Source: Fermentibacter sp963718745 [NCBI: Candidatus Fermentibacterota bacterium] (GTDB lineage Bacteria; Fermentibacterota; Fermentibacteria; Fermentibacterales). Taken from it: a stretch of DNA of 64,000 bases. Shown here piece after piece: positions 52,777 through 62,557 of this stretch. Position 1 is the first letter of the stretch, and every line of letters begins with the position of its first letter. Under the pieces are notes generated by a model. That model ran no database searches and was not told the origin of the DNA. It was given only the letters and a program-made list of their open reading frames with translations. The translations under genes were made by a program, and so were the position numbers. The DNA lies in assembly GCA_963718745.1 (NCBI GenBank), contig OY970370.1:1922001-1986000 (forward strand). The letters run 5' to 3'.

Positions 52777-54019
52777 CCCCCTCTCGGGCTTCGCCTCCTC
52801 GCTCAGGATCGAGTTCGAGAATGTGGCATCGGCGATCCACTCGCTGTGGGCGAACAGGATGCGCAGCGTCCTGACCACGACCGGCATCGTCATAGGCGTC
52901 ATGACCGTCACGGGAGTAGCCAGCCTCGTCCAGGGGCTCAACCGCCAGGTTACGGAAGCCCTCGGAGGGCTGGGGGCCGGGACCATCTACATACAGAAGA
53001 TGCCGGCGGTCATGATGGGGAACAACAGGGAGTTCCGCCGCAGGCAGGATTTCCGCATCGAGGACGTCGAGGAGCTGAAGGAGCTCGAAGGCGTCCTCAC
53101 GGCCGTCCCGACCATGGACTGGTTCGTCCTGATGAAGGCCCCCGACGGCATGGAGATGGCCGTGTCGCTGACGGGCACGTCCGAGGACTGGCCCCTCGTG
53201 AGCCACAAGAACTTCGAGTACGGAAGGTTCTTCACCGCCTACGAGGTCTCCTCGAGAAGGGACGTCTGCGTCCTGGGGGCGGATGTCGCGGAAAGGCTGT
53301 TCGGTGGAAGCGATCCGACAGGTTCCGTGATCGATGTCGCGGGTGGTCGCCTCGTCGTCCTCGGAGTGCTGGAGAGCTTCGGCGAGGTGATGGGGCAGAC
53401 CCAGGACAACATCGTGATAATACCCTACACGATATTCGGCAACTGGGCTGACCCGGGGGATCATCTCTCGCTCGCCGTCGAGATAGAGGAGGGGGCCGAC
53501 ATGAACAGGCTCCTGGAACGCGTGGAGGCCTGCATGAGGCGGATCAGGGGGCTGACCCTGGATGAGGACGACGACTTCGAGCTCGTGACCGCGGACCAGC
53601 TGCTGGAGACGTATTCGAACATCTCCGCAGGCATCTATGCCGCCATGCTCGCCATCTCCGCCATAGCCCTCCTCGTGGGCTCGATAGGCATCGCGAACAT
53701 CATGCTCGTGAGCGTCACGGAGAGGACGCGGGAGATCGGGCTGAGGAAGGCGATGGGAGCCAGGAATTCACAGATCCTGGTCCAGTTCCTCACGGAATCC
53801 GTCATCCTCGGGCTTGCCGGCGGAGTGCTGGGCATCCTGGCCGGAAGCCTGCTCGCGCTCGTGGTGTCCACAGTCACGCCGATCCCGGCCGGGCTGGAAG
53901 CCTGGAGCGTCATAGTCGCCGTGATCGTGAGCGCCCTTGTGGGGATCGTCGCCGGGGTCTTCCCCGCCATGCGCGCCGCCCGGCTCGAGCCGGTCCAGGC
54001 CCTGGGCTACAACCAGTGA
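52769..54019 (+). CDS. MacB-type ABC transporter permease 2
   Basis: The 416-aa product has the same layout as permease 1 (SVLTTTGIVIGVMTVTGVAS; NIMLVSVTERTREIGLRKAM; FPAMRAARLEPVQALGYNQ) but a diverged periplasmic domain. An 8-bp overlap couples it to permease 1. Tandem permeases with one ATPase suggest a heterodimer, as in some antimicrobial-peptide or lipoprotein exporters. The substrate is unknown. Confidence 0.95.
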
Positions 54020-56472
54020 AGGTCCGGGGGGCGGGTCTGTTCGCCTTCTCCACCGGGCTCGCGCTCCTGTCCGCCGAGGTGGTCTGGAACAGGACGCTCC
54101 TGGTGGTCACCGGGGGAAGCACCGATTCCACGATGGTGGTCCTGTCCGCCGTGATGGCGGGGCTTGCGGCCGGCGGGCTCGTTTTCGGCCGCCTGGGCGA
54201 CTCCGCCCGGAATCCCGTCCGCGCCCTCAGGCTGCTCTCGCTGGCATGCGCCCCCGCCTTCCTCCTGCCGCTCATCCTCTCGCCTCTCGCCTCGAGGATG
54301 TACCCCGGCCTGGCTTCGGCAGGCATTCCCATGGCGCTGGTCAGGGCGGTGGTAGCCTTCGCGATGATACTCCTGCCGGCATTCCTCGGAGGAGGACTCG
54401 TCCCGCTCATGGCGAGGCTCGTCGAGCGGGGCTCGGCCGTCGCCGGAATCGCGGGCCTGTATGCATTGAACACTCTCGGATCGGCCCTCGGGGGCCTGCT
54501 GACCGGTTTCGTCCTGCTCGAGCTGCTCGGTGCAGGCGCGGCGCTCTCGACCTCCGTGCTCCTGATGACAGTCTCCGCATTCGTCATCCCGCGCGGAGCG
54601 GGACACTCTCCCGTCCCGCACGGGCACGTGCCTTCGCCCGGAGGGCCGGGCGGCCCGGGTGTCGCTCACCTGGCACTCTTCGCGCTCAGCGGGATGATAG
54701 CCCTGTCGTTCGAAGCCGTCTGGGCCAGGCAGCTCACCTTCATACTGGGCAACAGCACCTACGCGTTCTCGGCGATGGGAGCCTCCGCCCTGGCCGGGAT
54801 GAGCCTCGGCAGCTGGATCGGCAGGAGACTCCCCGGACCCGCCCTCCCCCTCTTCGGGATCGCTGTCTCCCTGGAGGGTCTGCTCGGCGTCCTTCCGCTC
54901 GTGGCGGCATCGACGCAGCCGGACCTGTCCGCCATCCTCCCGTCCCTGCCGGGGTACGCACGCACTGCGATGGCATGTCTTTCCATGATCCCGGCATCGG
55001 CCTGCATGGGGGCCACGTTCCCCCTGATGGTGAGGGCGGCGGGAAGGACCGAGAGGCTGAGCAGGGACGTGGGGACGCTTTCCATGGCCAATTCCCTCGG
55101 AGCATCCGCCGGACCCTTCTTCGCCTCGCTGGTCCTGATCTCGGGATTCGGCCCCACCCGCGGAACGGCCGTCCTGGCCGCCATGGCCGCTGTCGCGGGC
55201 GCTGCGGCGGCTCTGACCGGCCGCTCGGGCAGGAGGGCGGCGCTTTCGCTCTCCCTTGTCATCCCCGCCGCGGCCGTCCCGCTGTTCCTGCCTGCACCCG
55301 GCTCCAGGCCGCCGGGGGATGACCTGGAACTGGCGTTCTTCGACGAGGACAGAGCCGCTACGGTCTCAGTGTTCTCCCGGGAATGGGATGGCTACAGGAG
55401 CCTCCGGATCAACGGAGTAGAGGAGGTCCCGGTCGACCAGGCCTCGATGGAGGCGTTCCAGCTTCTCGGACACCTGCCCTGGGGCTACAACCCCTCGGCC
55501 GGGAGCGCACTGGTGATCGCCCTGGGCGGTGGGATCACCTCGGGCGCCCTGCTGAGCCATCCAGTCGAGTCGCTCGTCTGCGTGGAGATCTGTCCCTCGG
55601 TTGTCGAGGCCCTGCCGCTCTTCGCGGCCGAGAACCGCAGACCGGAGCTGGATCCCAGATTCACCCTGGTCGGGGACGACGGACGCAACTTCCTGGCAGC
55701 CTCCACCGCGAGCTTCGATCTCATCGTCTGCGACGCCACCCATCCGGGATCCTCGGACAGCTGGGTCCTCTACACGGAGGAGTTCTACCGCAGCGTCCTC
55801 GCACATCTGTCCCCGGGAGGCGTGGCCGCGCAATGGGTTCCTCTGCACCAGCTTCCGGTACGCGACCTCTCGATGATCCTGGCGACCTGGAACGCGGTCT
55901 TCCCCTCTACCGCGGTGCATCTCGCGGGCGGAAGGCATGCGGTGCTCATAGGATCGGCACAGGCCCTCGATCTGGATGTCGAAGCCATGTTCGCCCCCGG
56001 AACGTCGGGGGAAGGCCTGCGTGAAACCGGATTCTCCCCCGATGAGAGGATCTATCTCGATCCGGTCGCGAGCGGACCCGGGATAGGGGACGCGACCGAG
56101 GGCGTTTCTCTCAACACAGACGACCATGCCCTGTGCCAGTTCATCAGGAGGAGAGCACCGGCCGACCCGCAGGCGACCATAGCGCCCTGCGCAGCCTTCC
56201 TCCTCTCGATCGGCGGCGGTTCCGACCCCCTGCGGGAGGGTCAGATGCTCTACTGGTCCGGCAGGCTCCCGGAGGCCGTGGAAGCCTTCAGGACGTGCCG
56301 GGGGCCGATGGGAGCCAGATGGCTCTCCGTGGCTCTCACTTCGGCCGCAGAGGGATTCGCGGCCAGGGGAGAGACCGGAGCTGCTCTGAGGATGGTGTCG
56401 GAAGCCATCGCCGCCGATCCGGGGTGGGCCAGGCCGGGACTGCTGCGGGAGGCGCTCGGGGAGACGAGGTAG
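54016..56472 (+). CDS. Multi-pass membrane protein fused to spermidine synthase-like domain
   Basis: The 818-aa product has about 12 hydrophobic segments (1 to about 440) with SAEVVWNRTLLVVTGGSTDS and a repeat, LSFEAVWARQLTFILGNSTY. An aminopropyltransferase-like Rossmann domain follows: VIALGGGITSGALLSHPVES, VCVEICPSVVEALPLF, DPRFTLVGDDGRNFL and LIVCDATHP. Past residue 690 comes a short TPR-like tail. The conserved substrate Asp region is present (VCDATHP in place of the usual DxxDP). Such fusions are common in uncultured bacteria; the product is unknown. The GTG overlaps permease 2. Confidence 0.82.
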   Translation: MKVRGAGLFAFSTGLALLSAEVVWNRTLLVVTGGSTDSTMVVLSAVMAGLAAGGLVFGRLGDSARNPVRALRLLSLACAPAFLLPLILSPLASRMYPGLASAGIPMALVRAVVAFAMILLPAFLGGGLVPLMARLVERGSAVAGIAGLYALNTLGSALGGLLTGFVLLELLGAGAALSTSVLLMTVSAFVIPRGAGHSPVPHGHVPSPGGPGGPGVAHLALFALSGMIALSFEAVWARQLTFILGNSTYAFSAMGASALAGMSLGSWIGRRLPGPALPLFGIAVSLEGLLGVLPLVAASTQPDLSAILPSLPGYARTAMACLSMIPASACMGATFPLMVRAAGRTERLSRDVGTLSMANSLGASAGPFFASLVLISGFGPTRGTAVLAAMAAVAGAAAALTGRSGRRAALSLSLVIPAAAVPLFLPAPGSRPPGDDLELAFFDEDRAATVSVFSREWDGYRSLRINGVEEVPVDQASMEAFQLLGHLPWGYNPSAGSALVIALGGGITSGALLSHPVESLVCVEICPSVVEALPLFAAENRRPELDPRFTLVGDDGRNFLAASTASFDLIVCDATHPGSSDSWVLYTEEFYRSVLAHLSPGGVAAQWVPLHQLPVRDLSMILATWNAVFPSTAVHLAGGRHAVLIGSAQALDLDVEAMFAPGTSGEGLRETGFSPDERIYLDPVASGPGIGDATEGVSLNTDDHALCQFIRRRAPADPQATIAPCAAFLLSIGGGSDPLREGQMLYWSGRLPEAVEAFRTCRGPMGARWLSVALTSAAEGFAARGETGAALRMVSEAIAADPGWARPGLLREALGETR

Positions 56473-56482
56473 GCCTGCAGGA

Positions 56483-56511
56483 TTTACTGCGGGCGGTCCA
56501 TCGCGTATTCT
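56483..56511 (+). promoter_or_regulatory. Predicted promoter of fabD
   Basis: TTTACT (56483-56488), a 17-nt spacer, and TATTCT (56506-56511), the same -10 as the promoter at 34016. The leader to the fabD ATG would be about 73 nt. Confidence 0.45.
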
Positions 56512-56590
56512 CTGCATATCAGCATCCTGACGGAATCGGGCGGCATCGGCCGGGAAGGCCGCCGCCCTGTCGGTCACGCAAGGAGAACCG

Positions 56591-57526
56591 ATGTCGAAGA
56601 CGGCGTTCTTGTTCCCCGGACAGGGCTCCCAGAGCGCAGGGATGGCCTCCCACCTGAAGGACAGGAAGGCTGCTTCCGCAATCCTTTCGGGGCTCGACGG
56701 CCTGGCCGCCGCACCCGGGCTGTCGGAACTGCTCGAGAACGGTCCCGAAACCCTGATCACGAGAACCGACAACGCCCAGCCGGCCATAACCGCCGTGAGT
56801 CTTGCCACCCTGGCGGTCCTCGAGGCCGAGGGAATCGAAGCAATGGGGGCAGCCGGCAACAGCCTGGGCGAGTATTCCGCCCTGGTCGCGGCCGGTGTGA
56901 TCCCCGCGGAGGCCGCCCTGGCCCTCACGCGGATCAGGGGCGTGCTCATGCAGCAGTGTGCAGACAGGTACCCGGGCGCAATGGTCGCGCTGATCGGCGC
57001 CTCGCGCGACGCAGCCGACGGAATCGTTGCGGCTGCATCGGCCCACGGACCCCTGGGAGTCGCCAACATCAACTCCGAGGGCCAGATCGTGCTGTCGGGC
57101 TCGGTGGGGGCCGTGGAGGCCGCGGTACAGGCCGCACGCGACGCGGGGATCAGGCGCGTCATCCCCCTCAAGGTCTCGGGCGCGTGGCATTCGCCCCTCA
57201 TGCAGGAAGCGGCCGAAGGCCTCGCCCGGGAGCTCGACACGGTGACCTTCCTGGATCCGGCCATCCCGGTCGTTGCGAACGTCACGGCCGATTTCATCGG
57301 CTCCGGAGCCGAAGCCCGGTCTCTACTGATCGGCCAGGTGACATCTCCCGTCCTCTGGGCCGCTTCGATGAGGCGCCTGGCGGGGCAGGGATTCGACACC
57401 TTCGTCGAGGTCGGGCCCGGAAGCGTCCTGCAGGGACTGATGAAGGGCTTCGACGGTATCCGCGTGCTGGGGACGTCGACCCGCGAAACGCTCGACGAGA
57501 CGATCGAGGTGTTGTCCGGGGGCTGA
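56591..57526 (+). CDS. fabD: Malonyl CoA-acyl carrier protein transacylase
   Basis: The 311-aa enzyme moves malonyl from CoA to ACP for fatty acid synthesis. It has the N-terminal FLFPGQGSQSAGMA, the nucleophile region GNSLGEYSALVAAGV, RIRGVLMQQC (carboxylate-binding Arg), GAWHSPLM (catalytic His) and EVGPGSVLQGLMK. The usual GHSxGE has Asn in place of His; the catalytic Ser remains. AAGGAG precedes the ATG. It stands apart from other fab genes in this window. Confidence 0.95.
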   Translation: MSKTAFLFPGQGSQSAGMASHLKDRKAASAILSGLDGLAAAPGLSELLENGPETLITRTDNAQPAITAVSLATLAVLEAEGIEAMGAAGNSLGEYSALVAAGVIPAEAALALTRIRGVLMQQCADRYPGAMVALIGASRDAADGIVAAASAHGPLGVANINSEGQIVLSGSVGAVEAAVQAARDAGIRRVIPLKVSGAWHSPLMQEAAEGLARELDTVTFLDPAIPVVANVTADFIGSGAEARSLLIGQVTSPVLWAASMRRLAGQGFDTFVEVGPGSVLQGLMKGFDGIRVLGTSTRETLDETIEVLSGG

Positions 57527-57578
57527 TGCGCGGGAGCATCCGCGTGTCTTCCCTCCGAAGGGGCGGTGAGGCTGGAAG

Positions 57579-60110
57579 ATGAACCTGCGCGGGCAGACCG
57601 TCGTATTCCTCGGCGGAGCCCTCCTGGTGCTCGGCGGGGGGGCTTCGATACTCTCCTACCTGGTCTTCCGCCCCGAGTTCATCGAGATCGAGACGAACGA
57701 TGCCCTGAAGGACCTCCGATTCGTCTCAGGCATCCTGCAGACCGAGATAGCGGGGCTCGAGAACACCAATCAGGACTGGGCAGTCTGGGACCAGGCCAAC
57801 GCATTCCTCCAGGGACGCGACAGCCTCTTCATAGGTCGTGAAGTCGTCCCGGCTACCTTCGAACGCCTCGCGCTCGATCAGATGATTTTCTTCGACGAGG
57901 ACGGCAGGGCGGTGAATTCGACCGGCTCTTCCGGAGGCCTGCTGGTCTTCTTCGACGAGAGCATGGAACCCGCCTGGAGGGAGGGAGGCGTCCTCTCCGG
58001 CCTGGCCGCGGCCGCTGCGGATTCGGCCGGACTGATGTCCCTCGGCGGGCGGATGGCGATCGTCTCCATCCACAGTGTTCTGGCGAGCGACGCCTCGGGC
58101 CCCCGCTCGGGCTCGCTCGCGTTCGTACGCCTGCTGGACGATGCCGGAGGATCCGCACTGATACAGGCGGGCTCGTCGCTGCATGCCTGGATATCAGACG
58201 GCAGGGAATCGCAGGAGCTCGAAACGGACACCGTGGTAGGGGTCAGGGGCGATTCGCTCGCGGTCTCCGTCATGCTCCCGTCCCTGGACGGCAGCCGGAT
58301 GTTCCTCAACACTGCGCTTCCCAGGGACATCTACGAAGAAGCGGAGATCATCCTCCTTCATTTCGTCATGCTCATCACCCTCGGCGGACTGATCTTCTCC
58401 GGCATCACCCTCGCGCTCATCCAGTTCCTCGTCGTCCGGCGCCTCAAGGGCTTCCTCGGGCTGATCCAGGAATCCGGCGCCTCCGTAGAGCAGCCCCTGG
58501 ACAAGAAGAGGACGGACGAGGTCTCCCGCATCGGGATGGCCATCGGTCCCGTGCTGGAGAGGCTGGAGACCCTCACCGGCGTGCTGAGGAAGAGCGAGCA
58601 GAACAACTCCAACCTCCTCCGCCTGATCCCGGACTTCATGATCACCGTGAAGCGCGACTTGACCATCATCTCCGCCAAGCCCGGCTATGGCTTCGAGCCG
58701 CCTTACCGTGCCGATGCCATGGAGGGGATGAAGCTGGACGACTTCGAGATCCTGGATGCGACGGCGCAGGAGATCCGGGATGTCGTATCGCGCGTCCTGA
58801 GCGAGAACACGGTCGAGAGCATCTCGTTCGGCATCCGTGGAACCGACTCGGCACGGCACTACGACGCCCGGGTGGTCGCATCAGGCCCCGACAGCGTGCT
58901 GATCGTGGCACGCGACGTGACCCAGAGGATGATGGCCGAGGAGGCCGCCACGAGGCTGCAGAGGCTCGAGTCCCTCGGCCTCCTGGCGGGAGGCATCGCG
59001 CACGACTTCAACAACAGGCTCTCGACGGCCATCGGCAGCATCGAACTCGCGATGGCGGATTTCGCGAATCCCCCTCCCGCAGTCCTGAGGAGCCTGGACA
59101 GGGCCCTCGACGCATGCATCAAGGCGGGGGATCTGACCCGCAAGCTCCTCACGTTCTCATCGGGCGGCTCGCCCTACTTCAAGCCGCTCGATGTCGAGAA
59201 ACTCGCACACGGCGCGCTCGATCCGCTCTTCAGAGGCATAGGCATATCGCTTCGTGTGGACATCAGGCCTGGAATCTGGCTCATCGACGCGGACGAGGAC
59301 CAGATGTCGCAGGTCTTCAGGAGCATCGCGACCAACTCCATCGAAGCCATCGGCGGTTTCGGCTGGTTCGAGATGAAGGCCTACAACTCGATCGATCCAC
59401 CCGTCGCAGGTCTGCAGACCGGGCATTATGTGACCATGGAGTTCAACGACTCCGGACCCGGGATCAGGGGAGACCTCCTGCGCAAGGTCTTCGAGCCCTA
59501 CTTCACGACGAAGCAGGATTCCCCCGGGCTGGGGCTGTCGCTCTGCCACTCGATAGCGGTCAAGCACGGCGGCTGGATCGAAGCTCTCCCGGGTCCGGGA
59601 GGCAGGTTCAGGCTCCAGATACCAGCCGTCCGCGAGATCCCGGGGAGCTCCGAGCAGCTTCCGCTCTCCGCCATGGGAGGAAGGGCCAGGATACTCGTGA
59701 TGGATGACGACCTCCAGGTCCTCGAGACCATCAGGGAGATGCTGGAGACGCTCGACTACACCGTCGAGACCGCGTCCGACGGCGGGGCTGCGCTCTATCG
59801 TCTGGCCGAGGCCGAGAGGACCGGGCGTCCGTTCGACCTGCTGGTCCTTGACCTCGTCGTGCCTGGGGGCATCGGCGGCCTGGAGACGCTGGCGCGGGCC
59901 CGCGCCAGGTTCGGGGATGTCCGCGCCATAGTCTCCAGCGGCTACTCGTCCGACTCTGTCCTGTCGGAGTTCTCCGTCCACGGGTTCAAGGCGGCCCTTA
60001 GGAAACCCTTCAACATGGAGGAGCTCAGTTCCACCGTCAGGAGGCTCCTCTCCTCCTCCGGCAGCGACGGGCAGAAGAGGAACGGCACGGGCAGGGGCCG
60101 GGAGGAGTGA
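57579..60110 (+). CDS. Hybrid sensor histidine kinase with CHASE4-like sensor and C-terminal receiver
   Basis: The 843-aa protein has a membrane segment (10-30), an extracytoplasmic CHASE4-like domain (NTNQDWAVWDQANAFLQGRD), a second membrane segment and HAMP-like region (about 255-310), a PAS-like domain (340-450), HisKA with His475 (GGIAHDFNNRLSTAIG), HATPase (VFEPYFTTK, GLGLSLCHS) and a receiver with Asp758 (LLVLDLVVPGGIGG). It should autophosphorylate and pass phosphate within itself. The ligand is unknown. The next kinase overlaps its stop. Confidence 0.93.
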   Translation: MNLRGQTVVFLGGALLVLGGGASILSYLVFRPEFIEIETNDALKDLRFVSGILQTEIAGLENTNQDWAVWDQANAFLQGRDSLFIGREVVPATFERLALDQMIFFDEDGRAVNSTGSSGGLLVFFDESMEPAWREGGVLSGLAAAAADSAGLMSLGGRMAIVSIHSVLASDASGPRSGSLAFVRLLDDAGGSALIQAGSSLHAWISDGRESQELETDTVVGVRGDSLAVSVMLPSLDGSRMFLNTALPRDIYEEAEIILLHFVMLITLGGLIFSGITLALIQFLVVRRLKGFLGLIQESGASVEQPLDKKRTDEVSRIGMAIGPVLERLETLTGVLRKSEQNNSNLLRLIPDFMITVKRDLTIISAKPGYGFEPPYRADAMEGMKLDDFEILDATAQEIRDVVSRVLSENTVESISFGIRGTDSARHYDARVVASGPDSVLIVARDVTQRMMAEEAATRLQRLESLGLLAGGIAHDFNNRLSTAIGSIELAMADFANPPPAVLRSLDRALDACIKAGDLTRKLLTFSSGGSPYFKPLDVEKLAHGALDPLFRGIGISLRVDIRPGIWLIDADEDQMSQVFRSIATNSIEAIGGFGWFEMKAYNSIDPPVAGLQTGHYVTMEFNDSGPGIRGDLLRKVFEPYFTTKQDSPGLGLSLCHSIAVKHGGWIEALPGPGGRFRLQIPAVREIPGSSEQLPLSAMGGRARILVMDDDLQVLETIREMLETLDYTVETASDGGAALYRLAEAERTGRPFDLLVLDLVVPGGIGGLETLARARARFGDVRAIVSSGYSSDSVLSEFSVHGFKAALRKPFNMEELSSTVRRLLSSSGSDGQKRNGTGRGREE

Positions 60111-62548
60111 CACTAAGGGCCAGGCTGACCCTTCTGCTCTGCTTCTCTCTCGTCATCGTCGCGGCCGTGACCATGCTCACCTTCAGGGTGCTCTTCCTCG
60201 GGACCTTCGAGGATCTCGAGGAGGATCAGCTCACGAGGATCGCCGTGGAAACCCGGAGGATGGCTCTCGAAGAGGTCGGAGCCGTAACCTCGGCTTCGCT
60301 CGAGACGGCCTCGCTGTCCGGGATGAAGTCCTTCCTCGAAACAGGGAATGCAGACCTGATCTGGAGGCTCACCGAATCGGCCTCATGGACCGACGAGGGG
60401 CTGGACGCGTTTGCAGTCTTCGACAGTTCTGGCTCTCTGCTGTTCGCATCCGGGATAGTCCCCGGAGGCTCCACCGCTCCGTTCCCGGCGGGATTGCTGG
60501 CCAAGGTCGGAGAGTCGGGCTTCAGCGTCCCCTCCCAGGAGGGTGACTGCCGGGGCGGGATCCTCTTCGCCGGTACATCCGCCTGGTTCGTGGGTATCTG
60601 CGAGGTGATGCCGACCGAAGGCGACGGTCCTCCGGGCGGAGTAGTCCTGATGGCTGACAGGCTGGACGGAGCTGCGACCGGGGAGTTGAACTTCATGCCC
60701 GGATACTCGGTCGAAGTGCTGGCGCCCGAGGCCGGGCCCCCCGGCATAGATCCCGATCGTCCGGATGAGCTGATTCTCCGGACCGGTCCTGACAGCGTGG
60801 TGATCTATGCCACGCTCGGGTCCGGCCCCGGCCTGGACGCCGTCCTGAAGATCGAGGCCCCCAGGGAGATCTACGGCCTGGGGAGGAAGACTGCCGACAG
60901 GGTCACTCTCATGGTCGTACTCGCCGGCATCGTGTTCGTGCTCGTCTCGATCCTCCTGTTCCAGGGCGTCGTGATGACGCCGCTCAAGTCACTCTCATCC
61001 AGGATCGAGGCGATCGGAGAGAGCGGGGACATGTCCCGCCGGTGCGGATTCGCCGGGGACGACGAGCTCGCCGATCTGGCAGCCACTCTCGACGGCACGC
61101 TGGACAAGCTCGAGAGGGCTTCGGTCGATCTGAGGCACAGCAGGCTGCGTTTCGAGCTCTTCGCCCGCTTCCTTCCCGGGTACTCCTTCATCCAGAAGTC
61201 GGACGGCAGGCTCGTGTATGCGAACGAGGGCTTCAGGCGCGACCTGCTGGGTTCCAGGGAGGACTGGGAGGGTGTGAACTGGGAGGATCTCTGGCCCGCC
61301 GACCAGGCCCTGCTCCTCGCCCGCGACCAGGAGGAGTCCCTCAGGACCCGCAGGCCGCTCATATCGGAACTGGACGTTCCCGCGGGCGCCAGGGGAGTAA
61401 GGAGGCTCCTCTTCCACACGTTCCCCATCGGCCCCGATCCGGACGGCACATTCCTCGTCGGGGGAATCGCCATCGATGTCACCGAAAGGGCCAGGACGGA
61501 GGAGAGGCTCCTCCACTCCGAGATGCGGAACGAAGCCATCCTGTCTGCCATCCCCGAAAGCGTGCTGATAATCTCCAGGGACGGGACCATCCTGGATTTC
61601 AGGCCGGGTTCCTCGGTGAACTCGGAGGCCGTGCGTTCCTTCCTCGAAGGAAGGCGCATAGGCTCGATCGGCCTGACGGCGGGGGACGTGGCCCGGTCGG
61701 CCGAGATCATCTCGAGAGCGCTGCGGCTAAGATCGGTCGAGTCGATCGAGATCTCCATCCCGGCCGGACCCGCAGCCGGTGTCTACGAGTGCAGGCTCGC
61801 CCCGTTCGAGAACGACTCGGTCGTGTGCACCTTCAGGAACGTGACCGAGAAGCGCCGGATGGAGGCCGACCTGTTCAACTCCCAGAAGCAGGCCTCCCTG
61901 TCCCTCATGGCGGGAGGGATCGCTCACGATTTCAAGAACATCCTCTCGGCCGTGACGGGGAACATCGATCTATGCGCCGCATCGGAGCATGGCGGCCCCG
62001 AGGCTGCGGAGTATCTGTCCAGCGCCCTCGAGGCCTGTGACAAGGCCCTCCTGATGCTCAGGCAGCTCGAGATCCTGTCGCGCGGCACGGGAGCGGCCGA
62101 GATGACGAGACTCGATCTGGGCGCCCTGCTGGAGAGCACCGCAAGGCTGGTAACGAGCGGATCCGGCATCGAGCTGTCCGTCACCCCGCAGAAGAACCTT
62201 TGGACGGTGCTCGCGGACGAGGGACGCATGGTCCAGGCCTTCAGCAACTTCATCGTGAACGCCAGGGAGGCCATGAGCAGCGGTGGAAGGCTGGACATCA
62301 GGCTGTGGAACGGCATGACGCGCGACGGGGACAGGCAGGTCCTGGTATCGATCGGCGACACGGGTCCGGGCATGCCCCCCGAGGTGCTGGCGAGGGTATT
62401 CGATCCCTACTTCTCCACGAAGTCCAGGGGCAGCGGCCTCGGTCTCGCGGTGACCGCCTCGATCATCAAGCAGCACGGCGGACGAATCGAGGTCGTGTCG
62501 TCCCCCGGGAGCGGAACGACCTTCACGGTCATCCTGCCGGCAGGCTGA
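60107..62548 (+). CDS. Sensor histidine kinase (HAMP, PAS), no receiver
   Basis: The 813-aa protein has an N-terminal membrane segment, an extracytoplasmic domain (30-260), a second membrane segment (about 265-290), HAMP (SSRIEAIGESGDMSRRCGF), two PAS-like domains (about 355-460 and 475-580), HisKA with His607 (GGIAHDFKNILSAVTGNIDL) and HATPase (FDPYFSTKSRGSGLGLAVT). Like the upstream kinase in layout but without a receiver. The GTG overlaps its stop. Two kinases without a DNA-binding partner suggest phosphorelay to a regulator elsewhere or to the neighbour's receiver. Confidence 0.93.
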   Translation: MTLRARLTLLLCFSLVIVAAVTMLTFRVLFLGTFEDLEEDQLTRIAVETRRMALEEVGAVTSASLETASLSGMKSFLETGNADLIWRLTESASWTDEGLDAFAVFDSSGSLLFASGIVPGGSTAPFPAGLLAKVGESGFSVPSQEGDCRGGILFAGTSAWFVGICEVMPTEGDGPPGGVVLMADRLDGAATGELNFMPGYSVEVLAPEAGPPGIDPDRPDELILRTGPDSVVIYATLGSGPGLDAVLKIEAPREIYGLGRKTADRVTLMVVLAGIVFVLVSILLFQGVVMTPLKSLSSRIEAIGESGDMSRRCGFAGDDELADLAATLDGTLDKLERASVDLRHSRLRFELFARFLPGYSFIQKSDGRLVYANEGFRRDLLGSREDWEGVNWEDLWPADQALLLARDQEESLRTRRPLISELDVPAGARGVRRLLFHTFPIGPDPDGTFLVGGIAIDVTERARTEERLLHSEMRNEAILSAIPESVLIISRDGTILDFRPGSSVNSEAVRSFLEGRRIGSIGLTAGDVARSAEIISRALRLRSVESIEISIPAGPAAGVYECRLAPFENDSVVCTFRNVTEKRRMEADLFNSQKQASLSLMAGGIAHDFKNILSAVTGNIDLCAASEHGGPEAAEYLSSALEACDKALLMLRQLEILSRGTGAAEMTRLDLGALLESTARLVTSGSGIELSVTPQKNLWTVLADEGRMVQAFSNFIVNAREAMSSGGRLDIRLWNGMTRDGDRQVLVSIGDTGPGMPPEVLARVFDPYFSTKSRGSGLGLAVTASIIKQHGGRIEVVSSPGSGTTFTVILPAG

Positions 62549-62557
62549 TCCTGCCGG

